Assembly (NCBI RefSeq): GCF_024129735.1
Contig: NZ_JAMXXK010000034.1
Coordinates: 1-36,191 of the forward strand
Direction: 5' to 3'
Length of the DNA: 36,191 nucleotides
Source of the DNA: Acinetobacter lwoffii
GTDB taxonomy: Bacteria > Pseudomonadota > Gammaproteobacteria > Pseudomonadales > Moraxellaceae
The position numbers were made by a program, and so were the translations under genes. Positions 27,780 through 36,191 of the stretch are shown piece after piece. The first letter of the stretch is position 1. Each line of letters begins with the position of its first letter. The notes beneath the pieces are model-generated. The model did not search any database, was not told the DNA's origin, and saw only the letters and a list, made by a program, of their open reading frames with translations.

Positions 27780-29054
27780 ATGTCTGAAGCAACTGGCAAG
27801 AAAGCCGTTTTACAGCTTGATGGCAAAGAAATTGAACTACCAATTTACAGCGGCACATTGGGCCCAGATGTAATCGACGTTAAAGATGTGTTGGCTGCAG
27901 GTCACTTTACTTTTGATCCTGGTTTTATGGCGACAGCTGCGTGCGAGTCTAAAATCACGTTCATCGATGGTAACAAAGGTGTACTCTTACACCGCGGCTA
28001 CCCAATCGATCAATTGGCGACTAAAGCTGATTACCTGGAAACTTGCTATTTATTGTTAAATGGCGAACTTCCAACTGCTGAGCAAAAAGAAGAATTTGAC
28101 GCTAAAGTACGTAACCACACGATGGTTCACGATCAAGTTAGCCGTTTCTACAATGGTTTCCGTCGTGATGCGCATCCTATGGCGATCATGGTAGGTGTGG
28201 TTGGTGCGTTGTCTGCGTTCTATCACAACAACCTTGACATCGAAGATGTGAACCACCGTGAAATCACTGCGATTCGTTTAATCGCGAAGATTCCTACGCT
28301 GGCGGCTTGGAGCTACAAGTACACCATCGGCCAACCATTCGTTTACCCACGTAACGACCTTGGTTATGCAGAAAACTTCCTGCACATGATGTTTGCTACG
28401 CCTGCAGATCGTGATTACAAAGTTGATCCGATCCTTGCAAAAGCAATGGACCGTATCTTCACGCTTCATGCTGACCACGAACAAAATGCGTCTACGTCTA
28501 CCGTACGTTTAGCTGGTTCTACTGGTGCGAATCCATATGCATGTATCGCTGCTGGTATCTCTGCACTTTGGGGTCCTGCTCATGGCGGCGCGAACGAAGC
28601 TGTTCTTAAGATGCTTGACGAAATCGGCACTGTAGAAAACGTTGCTGGCTTCATGGAAAAAGTGAAAACTAAAGAAGTTAAACTGATGGGCTTCGGTCAC
28701 CGAGTTTACAAAAACTTCGATCCACGTGCGAAAGTAATGAAAGAAACTTGCGACGAAGTTCTTGGTGCACTTGGCATCAATGATCCACAGCTTGCATTGG
28801 CTATGGAACTTGAACGTATCGCGCTTTCTGACGAATACTTCATCAAGCGTAACCTATACCCTAACGTAGACTTCTACTCAGGTATCATCCTTAAAGCGAT
28901 TGGTATCCCGACAGAAATGTTTACTGTGATCTTCGCGCTTGCACGTACTGTTGGCTGGATCAGCCACTGGTTAGAAATGCACAGCGGTCCTTACAAGATC
29001 GGTCGTCCTCGTCAGCTTTATACTGGCGAAGTTCAACGCGATATCGTTCGTTAA
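27780..29054 (+). CDS. gltA: Citrate synthase, type II
   Basis: Condenses acetyl-CoA and oxaloacetate to citrate, the first TCA step. It has 424 residues, the usual size of the hexameric, NADH-sensitive Gram-negative enzymes. The catalytic histidines are in [11 protein letters not shown] (H268) and [16 protein letters not shown] (H307), and the catalytic aspartate is in NVDFYSG (D364). The N-terminal beta domain contains the region equivalent to that binding NADH in E. coli. AGGAG lies 9 bases before the ATG. It is divergent from sdhCDAB and ends in its own terminator. Confidence 0.98.
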   Translation: MSEATGKKAVLQLDGKEIELPIYSGTLGPDVIDVKDVLAAGHFTFDPGFMATAACESKITFIDGNKGVLLHRGYPIDQLATKADYLETCYLLLNGELPTAEQKEEFDAKVRNHTMVHDQVSRFYNGFRRDAHPMAIMVGVVGALSAFYHNNLDIEDVNHREITAIRLIAKIPTLAAWSYKYTIGQPFVYPRNDLGYAENFLHMMFATPADRDYKVDPILAKAMDRIFTLHADHEQNASTSTVRLAGSTGANPYACIAAGISALWGPAHGGANEAVLKMLDEIGTVENVAGFMEKVKTKEVKLMGFGHRVYKNFDPRAKVMKETCDEVLGALGINDPQLALAMELERIALSDEYFIKRNLYPNVDFYSGIILKAIGIPTEMFTVIFALARTVGWISHWLEMHSGPYKIGRPRQLYTGEVQRDIVR

Positions 29055-29079
29055 TTCGAACCGCGTCGAAAGACTCAAG

Positions 29080-29106
29080 AAAACCACCCACCCGGGTGGT
29101 TTTTTT
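29080..29106 (+). terminator. Intrinsic terminator of gltA
   Basis: AAAACCACCC paired with GGGTGGTTTT around ACCC, followed by further T, 25 bases after the stop. Confidence 0.9.
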
Positions 29107-29210
29107 AGCACTGACAAAAGCCTACAAAAAATTGACCTGAAACGTTTTAAAATGAATATATCAAAATCATATTCACGGATTAAGTCACCTAAAAACAGGA
29201 CGTATATTGA

Positions 29211-29714
29211 ATGCTGTTGTATTTTCTGCCCTTTATTTTGAGATTGGTTCATTTTGAACAGTTTAAGTGCCGCAGTTTAACGTCTGGTGAAATCAAAATT
29301 TCCCAACAAGTATTTGGCAACCTGATCGATTATTCTCGCGTTAAAATCATGAATCACCCCTACCTGCCTTGGCAATCCAAACATGTCATTATGGCGCCCA
29401 GTGGCTACATCCATGTACGCAATTTAAATTATCGGGAAGATTATTCGCGCGAGAGTTTATCTTATCAGGCACTATTTATTCATGAGATGGCGCATATTTA
29501 TCAACACCAATGTCAGATCAATGTGCTTTTAAAAGGGGCATTTTTACAAAGTGCTTATTTTCTCAGCTTGGGAAAATATAATCCGTACAAATATCAATTT
29601 AATCCCAACAAATCATTTTCAACCTACAATATTGAACAACAAGGCGATATTGCCCGGGATATTTTTCTAAAAAAAATTCCGAATATTATTTTAAATCCAA
29701 AAATAAACAGATGA
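29211..29714 (+). CDS. HExxH putative zinc metallopeptidase-like protein
   Basis: A 167-residue protein. The zinc motif is HEMAHIYQHQ (H91, E92, H95). The conserved EQQGDIARD (142-150) downstream could supply the third ligand. The segment LTSGEIKISQQVFGNLIDYSRVKI (23-46) resembles small proteins annotated as 'Vgr-related' or DUF4157-like in proteobacteria, a family I recall but cannot verify here. Residues 1-14 are hydrophobic and may be a weak membrane anchor. An AGGA lies upstream of the ATG. The gene follows the gltA terminator and no partner gene is adjacent. Protease activity is inferred from the motif only. Confidence 0.75.
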   Translation: MLLYFLPFILRLVHFEQFKCRSLTSGEIKISQQVFGNLIDYSRVKIMNHPYLPWQSKHVIMAPSGYIHVRNLNYREDYSRESLSYQALFIHEMAHIYQHQCQINVLLKGAFLQSAYFLSLGKYNPYKYQFNPNKSFSTYNIEQQGDIARDIFLKKIPNIILNPKINR

Positions 29715-30087
29715 TATTTAATCAGTTTAATTCCAAACAATATAGCTAAGGCATATTTTAAAAGCCAAAATTTAGATTTCAGTCTTTAAATCTACATAAG
29801 CCTAGATGCATAAAAAATCAGCATATTTTCTAATTTTATATAATAACTTTTTTCACTCAATGCCTGTTCTGCTAAATCAACTCTAGCTTATCGATAAAAT
29901 TTCGATAAAATAGGCCGGTATGATTATTTTGCATCGCACATTAAGATTCAATGATCATGCGATAAAAAGTTTTTTTATTTAAGCCATTTGGCATTTTATG
30001 AATATCGAAGTGCACTCAACTGAATAATTAGAACTATAAAAATCAGTAATTTAGTGTATCAACCTATAGGAATAGGATTTACTTGGA
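29715..30087. other. AT-rich intergenic region before nadE
   Basis: 373 bases without an ORF. The one notable pattern is a direct repeat TCGATAAAAT at 29891-29900 and 29902-29911, with a related GCGATAAAAA near 29959. The nadE promoter should lie between there and 30060 but no pair stands out. No terminator is seen for the HExxH gene. Confidence 0.45.
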
Positions 30088-31713
30088 ATGAAAAGTTTTA
30101 AAATTGCGATTGCTCAATTCTCTCCACATGTGGGCAATCTGGATGCAAATACGCAAAAAATGATTGATCTGGCCAATCAGGCTAAAAAAGATAAAGCGGA
30201 TCTGATTATCTTTCCTGAACTTTCAACGCTGGGCTACCCTGCAGAAGACTTATTAATTCGCCCGAGCCTGGTGAAACGCACCAAAGCGGCTTTTGAAAAA
30301 CTGACTGAAGTAAAAGATATTGTCATGGTCTTTGGTTTTGTTAATCAAACTGAAGATGGTCAGCGTTATAACTCGGCTGCTGTCATGAAAGATGGCGAAG
30401 TACTGGGTGTTTATAACAAGCAAGTGTTGCCAAACTATGGCGTATTTGATGAAAAGCGTTATTTTGGCGAAGGTCATCAGCATCTGGTTTTTGAGTATCT
30501 TGGACATAAATTTGGCGTACTGATCTGTGAAGATGTCTGGTCTTTAGCCACTGTTCAGCAACTGGCAAAATTGAATATCGACACAGCTTTGGTACTGAAT
30601 GCATCGCCATATGAAGTGGGTAAACCACAACATCGCATTGAAACCATGGCGGCCTTGGTCAAACAGCTAAATATCAATCTGGTGTACTGTAACCAGGTCG
30701 GTGGCCAGGATGATCTGATCTTTGACGGCACCAGCTTTGTGCTCAACAAATCTGGCGAGGTGGCTTTACAGGCACCAACTTTCCAGGAAAATCTGGCAAT
30801 TGCAGAGTTTAATGCTGAACAGCTGCAATTCAGCAAAGGCGCAATTGCACCTGCTTTAGACACCATGGCTGAGATTTATCAAAGCCTGGTCATGGCCACA
30901 CGTGATTATGTACAACGCTCTGGCTTCCCAGGTGTGATTCTGGGCCTGTCTGGCGGGATTGACTCTGCCCTGACCTTGGCGATTGCTGTAGATGCGCTTG
31001 GTGCAGATAAAGTTCAAGCCGTGATGATGCCGTATACTTATACTGCACAAATCAGTGTCGAAGATGCAGCGGCTCAAGCCAAAAATATGGGCGTGACTTT
31101 CGGTATTGCCGAAATCAATCCAGTAGTAAGCGGCTTTATGCAGGTGCTGTTCCCATTCTTTGGTAATGCTCCAGTCGATGCCACCGAGGAAAACCTGCAA
31201 GCACGTTCACGTGGCACCTTATTGATGGCCTTATCTAATAAATTCGGTAATCTGGTGCTGGCAACCGGTAATAAATCTGAACTAGCTGTTGGTTATTGCA
31301 CCCTGTATGGCGACATGGTTGGTGGTTATGCGGTTCTGAAAGATGTGTATAAAACCATTGTGTTTGAACTGGCGAAATATCGTAACAGCATTTCAGAAAC
31401 TCCGGTGATTCCGGAACGTGTAATTACCCGTCCGCCTTCAGCAGAACTGCGTCCAGATCAGGTCGATCAAGACTCTTTGCCGGCCTATGACATTCTGGAT
31501 GCGATCTTGTACTCTTATATTGAAGAAGACATGAGCCAAGACGATATCATTACCAAAGGCTTTGATGCTGAAGTCGTGAAGAAAGTGATTCGTCTGGTTG
31601 ATATCAATGAGTACAAGCGCCGCCAAGGTGCCATTGGGCCACGTATCAGTTCACGTTCTTATGGCCGTGAGCGTCGTTATCCAATCGTCAATGGCTGGAA
31701 AGCAGGTAGCTAA
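30088..31713 (+). CDS. nadE: Glutamine-dependent NAD+ synthetase
   Basis: Makes NAD+ from deamido-NAD+, ATP and glutamine in the cytosol. It has 541 residues in two domains. The N-terminal nitrilase-type glutaminase has the triad E44 (FPELSTLGYP), K111 (NKQVLPNYGVFDE) and C147 (LICEDVW). The C-terminal N-type ATP pyrophosphatase synthetase has LGLSGGIDSALTLA (about 285-298). The ammonia-channelling two-domain form, unlike the short ammonia-only NadE of E. coli, uses glutamine directly. Two AGGA tracts precede the ATG. It is monocistronic, with its own terminator. Confidence 0.96.
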   Translation: MKSFKIAIAQFSPHVGNLDANTQKMIDLANQAKKDKADLIIFPELSTLGYPAEDLLIRPSLVKRTKAAFEKLTEVKDIVMVFGFVNQTEDGQRYNSAAVMKDGEVLGVYNKQVLPNYGVFDEKRYFGEGHQHLVFEYLGHKFGVLICEDVWSLATVQQLAKLNIDTALVLNASPYEVGKPQHRIETMAALVKQLNINLVYCNQVGGQDDLIFDGTSFVLNKSGEVALQAPTFQENLAIAEFNAEQLQFSKGAIAPALDTMAEIYQSLVMATRDYVQRSGFPGVILGLSGGIDSALTLAIAVDALGADKVQAVMMPYTYTAQISVEDAAAQAKNMGVTFGIAEINPVVSGFMQVLFPFFGNAPVDATEENLQARSRGTLLMALSNKFGNLVLATGNKSELAVGYCTLYGDMVGGYAVLKDVYKTIVFELAKYRNSISETPVIPERVITRPPSAELRPDQVDQDSLPAYDILDAILYSYIEEDMSQDDIITKGFDAEVVKKVIRLVDINEYKRRQGAIGPRISSRSYGRERRYPIVNGWKAGS

Positions 31714-31739
31714 ATTCTGTTTTCAGTGATGTAAATCAG

Positions 31740-31774
31740 AATCGTCCAAGTGAATGCTTGGGCGATTTTTTTTT
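31740..31774 (+). terminator. Intrinsic terminator of nadE
   Basis: An 11-bp stem AATCGTCCAAG / CTTGGGCGATT (one G-T pair), loop TGAATG, followed by a long T-run. Confidence 0.9.
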
Positions 31775-31899
31775 ATGCGGCAGTAAAATGAAGAATAGCC
31801 CCAACATTAAGAAGGAAAAATGATGTTTTGCTGAAACTGCAAAAATTAGTGGATGCTTCAAATATTTTTTATGGTTTTCAGTACTTTTTAAAAGACAAA

Positions 31900-31931
31900 A
31901 AAAGAGACCAAGCTGAGAGCTTGGTCTTTTA
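31900..31931 (-). terminator. Terminator of the tRNA-Met gene
   Basis: AGACCAAGC (31905-31913) paired with GCTTGGTCT (31919-31927). On the minus strand it is followed by TCTC and a run of T. It lies just downstream of tRNA-Met. Confidence 0.8.
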
Positions 31932-31934
31932 AAA

Positions 31935-32011
31935 TGGTGGCTATGACGAGACTTGAACTTGTGACCCCCGCATTATGAGTGCGGTGCTCTAACCAACTGA
32001 GCTACATAGCC
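31935..32011 (-). tRNA. tRNA-Met (elongator, anticodon CAT)
   Basis: A 77-base cloverleaf with encoded CCA. The acceptor stem GGCTATG pairs with CATAGCC, the D-arm is AGCTCAGTTGGTTAGAGC, and the anticodon loop CTCATAA gives CAT. It closely resembles E. coli metT. The first acceptor pair is G-C, so it is not the initiator. A tRNA-Ile with a modified CAT is less likely from overall similarity. Confidence 0.93.
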
Positions 32012-32026
32012 GTAAACTGTGTGCGC

Positions 32027-32055
32027 ATTATCGTAATTTCAGCCTCTATCGTCAA
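32027..32055 (-). promoter_or_regulatory. Promoter of tRNA-Met
   Basis: TTGACG (32050-32055) and GATAAT (32027-32032) on the minus strand, spaced 17 bases, end 15 bases before the mature tRNA. Confidence 0.7.
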
Positions 32056-32186
32056 GCATTTTAAAACACAAATGTTCAGTCTTTATGCAAATACAGAATA
32101 AACTTTTAAAGTTTAAACAAAAAAGCTTTTTTTAGTATGTAATTCACGCATTCCTAGCACCCTTTAATTCTTCGAGGATTCACCAA

Positions 32187-32591
32187 ATGTATAAAATCAA
32201 AATACTTATTTTACTCATTAGCCTTTCAAGCCTGAGTGCCTGCCAGATCATCTCGCCTATTTTCGTAGATTATAATGGTGTCAGACGTGATGTGGCACAG
32301 TGGATTAATCAGCAACAACTGATGAGCATGCAGCAAAAACGGTCCTTGGCACAACTCAGCAGAGCACAGCAGAAAATCGAGCGCTATCCGGAATATGATC
32401 AGACCCAACGACTGGCGGTAACCCGGGAAAATCAGATTGCATTACATTGTGTGCGTTTACATGTGACAGAACATAAAATCCAGCAGCTACAGCAAAAAAT
32501 TTATGCAGGTGAAACTCAAACAATTTTAAATCGCTATGAACAGCTGTCACCGCAAATAAAATTAGACCCGACCTCTATTCGATGTGATTAA
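32187..32591 (+). CDS. Predicted lipoprotein with coiled-coil body
   Basis: A 134-residue protein. The signal peptide ends in the lipobox LSAC (C19), followed by Q, which suggests outer-membrane sorting. The mature part is Gln-rich and helical (about 38-68 and 90-116), with heptad-like spacing suggesting a coiled coil. Two further cysteines (ALHCVR and the C-terminal RCD) could pair. GAGGA lies upstream of the ATG. It stands alone between tRNA-Met (divergent) and uspA. I do not recognise the family. Confidence 0.8.
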   Translation: MYKIKILILLISLSSLSACQIISPIFVDYNGVRRDVAQWINQQQLMSMQQKRSLAQLSRAQQKIERYPEYDQTQRLAVTRENQIALHCVRLHVTEHKIQQLQQKIYAGETQTILNRYEQLSPQIKLDPTSIRCD

Positions 32592-32831
32592 TCACTGTCT
32601 TAGGCTATCACATTAATTACATATAAATTATTAACTTAGGCTAAATAAATCACCCAGTTCAATAGCTCTAAACAGGTGCTTGATTCTTTAATCTATTAGA
32701 CATTATACCTATGTATTTACTTGGTTTTATTTTTATACAATACAGGCTATGATCAAAGTATAAACAACTATTCGTACCCGGTTTAACGCGTCATAATTTT
32801 ATAACTCTAAATTCCCCTTAGGAGAATTCTA

Positions 32832-33272
32832 ATGCCTTTTGAACATATTTTAGTACCTGTTGACGGTTCAGAAACATCGTATGCTGCAGTGGATAAAGCT
32901 GTAGAAATTGCCAAAGCATTTAACAGTAAAGTCACAGTGGTTCAGGTGCTGGCGCTGGACCCTTATATCGCTGCGGAATATATCTCTGCGGCACAAACCA
33001 ATGACCTGATTGAACGTGCCCGCACTTCCATCCTAAAAACGCTGGATGAAGCCAAAGCAAAATTCTCTGGTGCCGGTGTTGAAGTGGATACACAGCTCCT
33101 TGAGGGTCAGGTAATTTATAGCGAGATTGTCAAAGCAGCTAAAGATTTAAATTCTGACCTGATCGTGATTGGTTCTCATGGCCGTACTGGCTTCAAAAAA
33201 CTGTTCCTTGGCAGCGTAGCGCAAAGCATTCTCGGCCAAGCGGATATTCCAGTAATGGTGATTCGCAACTAA
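32832..33272 (+). CDS. Universal stress protein, UspA family
   Basis: A single-domain Usp of 146 residues. The nucleotide-binding pattern GSHGRTGFKKLFLGS (114-128) matches the ATP-binding G-2x-G-9x-G-S form, so this is probably an ATP-binding member. The N-terminal ILVPVDGSE supplies the aspartate near the nucleotide. Such proteins aid survival in starvation and oxidative stress. A strong AGGAGA precedes the ATG, and a terminator follows closely. The 240 bases upstream hold its promoter, which I cannot resolve. Confidence 0.93.
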   Translation: MPFEHILVPVDGSETSYAAVDKAVEIAKAFNSKVTVVQVLALDPYIAAEYISAAQTNDLIERARTSILKTLDEAKAKFSGAGVEVDTQLLEGQVIYSEIVKAAKDLNSDLIVIGSHGRTGFKKLFLGSVAQSILGQADIPVMVIRN

Positions 33273-33281
33273 ATCATCTTT

Positions 33282-33314
33282 AAAATCCCCACTTTTCACC
33301 AAGTGGGGATTTTT
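33282..33314. terminator. Bidirectional terminator, uspA / alkyltransferase-like gene
   Basis: A perfect 13-bp stem AAAATCCCCACTT / AAGTGGGGATTTT around TTCACC, between converging genes. Its right arm touches the 3' end of the minus-strand gene. Confidence 0.9.
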
Positions 33315-33660
33315 ATATCTCTACTCGACCATCCCATTGATAGCGTTTTAAATCCACTCGATCACCTCTAAAACAAATTCCTTCCTGCATGAGTTTTTGC
33401 TGCTGAATATTCTGGCCATGTTCGTCCAGTTGCTTCAGACTGATTTTCGCTTGGGCATTGATCACCCGATACCAGGGAATATTAGTGTCCGATTCTAGAT
33501 GACTTAATACTCGCCCGACCAATCGCGCATGTTTGGGTAAACCTGCCAGTCTGGCAATCTGTCCGTAGGTGGCGACTTTGGCATATGGAATCTGATTGAC
33601 CACAACCAAAATCATTTCTGTCATTTCCTGATTGGCTGAACTTGTCTGGGTCATTTTCAT
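33313..33660 (-). CDS. Alkyltransferase-like protein (ATL), MGMT family
   Basis: A 115-residue protein like E. coli YbaZ/Atl. It has the MGMT DNA-binding domain: TYGQIARLAG (31-40) and the arginine finger in HARLVGRVL (R50). The alkyl-accepting PCHR motif is replaced by PWYRV (62-66), with tryptophan at the cysteine position, so it cannot accept alkyl groups. ATLs bind O6-alkylguanine and hand it to nucleotide excision repair. It is 10-20 residues longer than the shortest relatives at the N-terminus, and a later ATG (codon 13) is possible. Confidence 0.93.
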   Translation of the reverse strand: MKMTQTSSANQEMTEMILVVVNQIPYAKVATYGQIARLAGLPKHARLVGRVLSHLESDTNIPWYRVINAQAKISLKQLDEHGQNIQQQKLMQEGICFRGDRVDLKRYQWDGRVEI

Positions 33661-33813
33661 CTCATTAATAGCTCATTTAAATAAAAGATCACACCTCAAC
33701 CTATCCACAAAAAGCTAGATGAAAATAATCAAGCCTGATGAAATACGCTAACCCAAGCGATCTCAGCTCACTAACAACAAATCCATAGCATATTGAGATT
33801 CTAAGTTTTAACT

Positions 33814-35313
33814 TTAGAAATTATCCGGATTTTCTAAGCGTTTTACTTCCTGAACCTTATCTGGATGATGCACCGTGGCGACGCCATCTGCATCTTTCTG
33901 ATCAATCAGAATCTCTGGCTGAAAGATAGTGATGGTCTCATTTCCTTTGGCATCTTCCCCGACAATATAGCGAAAGCCCTTACGGTTCAACTTGTGGCAC
34001 ATACGTTGATACCAGCCTTTAAAGCCCTGCGTTTCTTCATTGGGATTATAATAAAATGCATTCATCACCGCAGGCAGACCCAAGCCACATACCACACCGG
34101 ATAATAGCACCACAATAAAGGTATAGCCCACCAGAATACTGCTATAGGCTTCCAGCTGAGGAATATTGGCGACCGCCAGAATTAAGGCCAAAGAAATCCC
34201 GCCACGTACTCCGCCCCAAGACAGGATGGTCAAACTACCGTTATAGCTTTTCTTGCTGACTTTTGGGAACATGGCAAAGGCCAGATAGTTGGCTGCAAAA
34301 CGAGCCAAATGCAGAATCACAAAGGCCACCATCCCGCCCAGAACCAGACTGGTGCTCAAGTCGAGAATAAACAATTCCAGACCGATTAGGGTAAACAGGA
34401 ATGAATTGATAATTCCCTCAACCGTATGCCAGAAATGATTAACGTCACCAATTTCGGCATCTGCCAGAATTTCTTTCCATTTATTGCCAACAATCAAGCC
34501 ACCAATCACACAGGCAATTGGCGCGGAAGCATGTGCCAGCAAAGCCACCAGATAGGAACCACAAGCCAGCAAGGCCGTGGTCAGAATCAGAGATTCCATT
34601 TCATGTTTGCCGCGCAAAATCCGCAAGATCGCAAAACCGAATCCGAGACCAATCAGCACCGCCACGACAATTTCATAAAGCAAGGTTTGCAGCACTGCCA
34701 GTACCGTAAAGTTTTCACCTTGCAGGACATTGAGCAAGGTCATAAATAAGGCAATACACATTGCATCATTAAACAGTGATTCGCCTTCAAGCTTGACGAT
34801 CAAATGATGCGGTGCGCGAACCGAACTCAATACACCTTTGATGCCGATCGGATCTGTGGCGCCCAAGGCCGCCCCAAGTAACAGCAAAACCAGCAAGTCA
34901 ACATGCTTACCAATCAGGAACTGATAACCATATAACACCACGCCAAAGAACACGGCACAGAATACTAAAGCCAGACCGGCCAGAATACTGATCGGCCGCC
35001 AGTGGTTACGCAAATCTGAGACCTTAAACTTCAGCGCAGATGAAGTCAGGATAAAACAGATCACACCATTGATCAGAAAATCATAGAAATCGACGTGACG
35101 AACAGCCTGCTCGATATTGTCAATATTGATGCTAAAGAATGGATTACCATGCAGTAAACTGGCGCCCCACTGCAAAATGAAAACAAAGATTGCAGAGACA
35201 ATAGGGACACCGATCGCTTGCGGAAAGCCTAAAACGCGCTTATTAAACATGGTCGTGGCAATAGACAGAGCAAAGACCACCGTGAGTAGCTGAAGAAAAA
35301 AGAAATTTCCCAT
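33814..35313 (-). CDS. Na+/H+ antiporter, CPA1 (NhaP/NHE) family
   Basis: A 499-residue inner-membrane antiporter with about 12 transmembrane segments and a cytoplasmic tail of roughly 85 residues. CPA1 signatures are ALGATDPIGI (D154), EGESLFNDA (E176, N182, D183; the ND ion-binding pair of electroneutral antiporters) and WGGVRGGISLAL near 375 with the conserved arginine. It probably exchanges Na+ or K+ for H+ in pH and salt homeostasis. AGGA precedes the ATG. There is no operon partner and no clear terminator in the 150 bases downstream. Confidence 0.93.
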   Translation of the reverse strand: MGNFFFLQLLTVVFALSIATTMFNKRVLGFPQAIGVPIVSAIFVFILQWGASLLHGNPFFSINIDNIEQAVRHVDFYDFLINGVICFILTSSALKFKVSDLRNHWRPISILAGLALVFCAVFFGVVLYGYQFLIGKHVDLLVLLLLGAALGATDPIGIKGVLSSVRAPHHLIVKLEGESLFNDAMCIALFMTLLNVLQGENFTVLAVLQTLLYEIVVAVLIGLGFGFAILRILRGKHEMESLILTTALLACGSYLVALLAHASAPIACVIGGLIVGNKWKEILADAEIGDVNHFWHTVEGIINSFLFTLIGLELFILDLSTSLVLGGMVAFVILHLARFAANYLAFAMFPKVSKKSYNGSLTILSWGGVRGGISLALILAVANIPQLEAYSSILVGYTFIVVLLSGVVCGLGLPAVMNAFYYNPNEETQGFKGWYQRMCHKLNRKGFRYIVGEDAKGNETITIFQPEILIDQKDADGVATVHHPDKVQEVKRLENPDNF

Positions 35314-35529
35314 TCGGTTTCCTAAAATCGGGCGATATGGAGCACTATGCGCCGAGAGGCGTTGTTAAAATAGAGATTTGAATAGCAAGGTATTCTGGCA
35401 AAACAAGTTTAGTCCGCTTTTTTATCGAATTGAGTTAAGTTTCTTTTCAGTATTTTCGAATGATGATTTAACATACAGATCAGCACTCGGCTTTTGCTTT
35501 CCCATCATTCTATTTTGAATTTTTCTCCC

Positions 35530-36084
35530 ATGCATCAAACTGTCAAAACCATTTTTCGTCTCTGTTTTGCCAGCGTGATTTTTCTGATCACGTTGTCCTT
35601 ATGTTTTACCTGCTTTGCTAAAATTCAGGAAATTCTGCAAGCAGAACAGCATTATCAGCAAGCCACCAGCATTCCCTTAAAAAGTACAGCCGGCGAACAG
35701 TATGTATTGGTGTCCAATAACCAGCGACCAGACAATGCAATTTTTATTCTGATTGCAGGAAATGGTTATGTGGCCAAAATCAACTGTGAACATTACAGCG
35801 CTTTATGTAGCGATGAAGACAATCAATCGCATACCCGTCAAATCCAGACTGTTGACTTAATCAAAGCGGGAAATCTGTTCTATATTGAAAAAATCCAGTT
35901 CAGAGATAGCCGAACCGGCAAAGCAACTGCTTTAGAATATAACAAACAAGAAATTCAGCAGTTTTATCAAAATGACATTAGCAACCTCAAATATACAGTC
36001 TTTGCAATTGCACTGTTTGCTTTGGCTGCATTATTTGTCAGTATCAAGATATTAAGAAACTTCCGGCGTTTTCTGCATAAATAA
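35530..36084 (+). CDS. Two-helix membrane protein of unknown function
   Basis: 184 residues from the ATG at 35530. The frame extends to a TTG at 35494, which would add 12 residues. Neither start has a good Shine-Dalgarno. A membrane segment at about 7-29 is followed by a periplasmic domain of about 120 residues with a cysteine pair (NCEHYSALC). A second membrane segment lies near 153-174, with a basic cytoplasmic end (KILRNFRRFLHK). I do not recognise the family. It is divergent from the antiporter and ends before a strong hairpin. Confidence 0.72.
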   Translation: MHQTVKTIFRLCFASVIFLITLSLCFTCFAKIQEILQAEQHYQQATSIPLKSTAGEQYVLVSNNQRPDNAIFILIAGNGYVAKINCEHYSALCSDEDNQSHTRQIQTVDLIKAGNLFYIEKIQFRDSRTGKATALEYNKQEIQQFYQNDISNLKYTVFAIALFALAALFVSIKILRNFRRFLHK

Positions 36085-36122
36085 AAAAAGGAGCATCTGC
36101 CATTGCTGTCCCACAATTTTTC

Positions 36123-36159
36123 ACAAGAGGAAGCTCATTTGAGCTTCCTCTTGTTTTAT
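36123..36159 (+). terminator. Intrinsic terminator near the right edge
   Basis: A near-perfect hairpin of 15-base arms (36123-36137 and 36140-36154; at least 13 bp once the loop opens), followed by TTT. It lies 38 bases after the membrane-protein stop. Nothing further is recognisable to the window end. Confidence 0.8.
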
Positions 36160-36191
36160 GGGTATTTTATCGGGTGAAAATAAAGCTTTTA

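Noticed and set aside
32701..32760. TTGGTT / TATGAT as the uspA promoter
   Set aside because: The boxes are 21 bases apart and no alternative pair is clearly better, so no promoter is annotated.

Overview
The window is a stretch of core chromosome from a gammaproteobacterium, almost certainly an Acinetobacter or close Moraxellaceae relative. This rests on recognition of protein families, the AT-rich intergenic DNA, the GTP-type PEP carboxykinase, and the divergent layout gltA / sdhCDAB-sucAB-lpd-sucCD. No database search was run. I see no prophage, CRISPR array, complete insertion sequence or defence island. The novelty is in intergenic DNA and in a few uncharacterised small proteins.

Layout. 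1-2280: AT-rich left edge, then pckG (gluconeogenic PEP carboxykinase). 2281-4512: a lipoprotein, a lysine-methyltransferase-like enzyme and folD. 4666-4835: a tRNA-Cys/tRNA-Leu pair. 4987-7929: a WYL-domain regulator, a small basic protein, a PIG3-type quinone oxidoreductase and a small thioredoxin. 7999-11113: a secreted four-cysteine protein, then cysD-cysN (sulfate activation) on the minus strand. 11437-14662: a hypothetical protein and a yqiJ-yqiK pair (OB-fold membrane protein plus flotillin).

14728-29054 is the TCA-cycle block. On the minus strand, in transcription order, are sdhC-sdhD-sdhA-sdhB, a hairpin-rich 0.8 kb spacer, sucA-sucB-lpd and sucC-sucD. gltA diverges from sdhC across about 1 kb. 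Together these encode citrate synthase, 2-oxoglutarate dehydrogenase with its E3, succinyl-CoA synthetase and succinate dehydrogenase. pckG at the left end draws oxaloacetate from the same cycle.

29211-36191: an HExxH protein, nadE, a tRNA-Met, a lipoprotein, a universal stress protein, an alkyltransferase-like DNA-repair protein, a CPA1 Na+/H+ antiporter and a membrane protein.

Most notable non-coding structure: (1) three copies of a double-hairpin interspersed repeat, each just after a stop codon between co-oriented genes (folD, cysD, sucB); (2) a chain of inverted repeats plus two near-consensus ribosome-binding sites with no long ORF in the sucA leader; (3) a terminator-like hairpin just upstream of sdhC. 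Nearly every transcription unit ends in a clear intrinsic terminator, several of them bidirectional.
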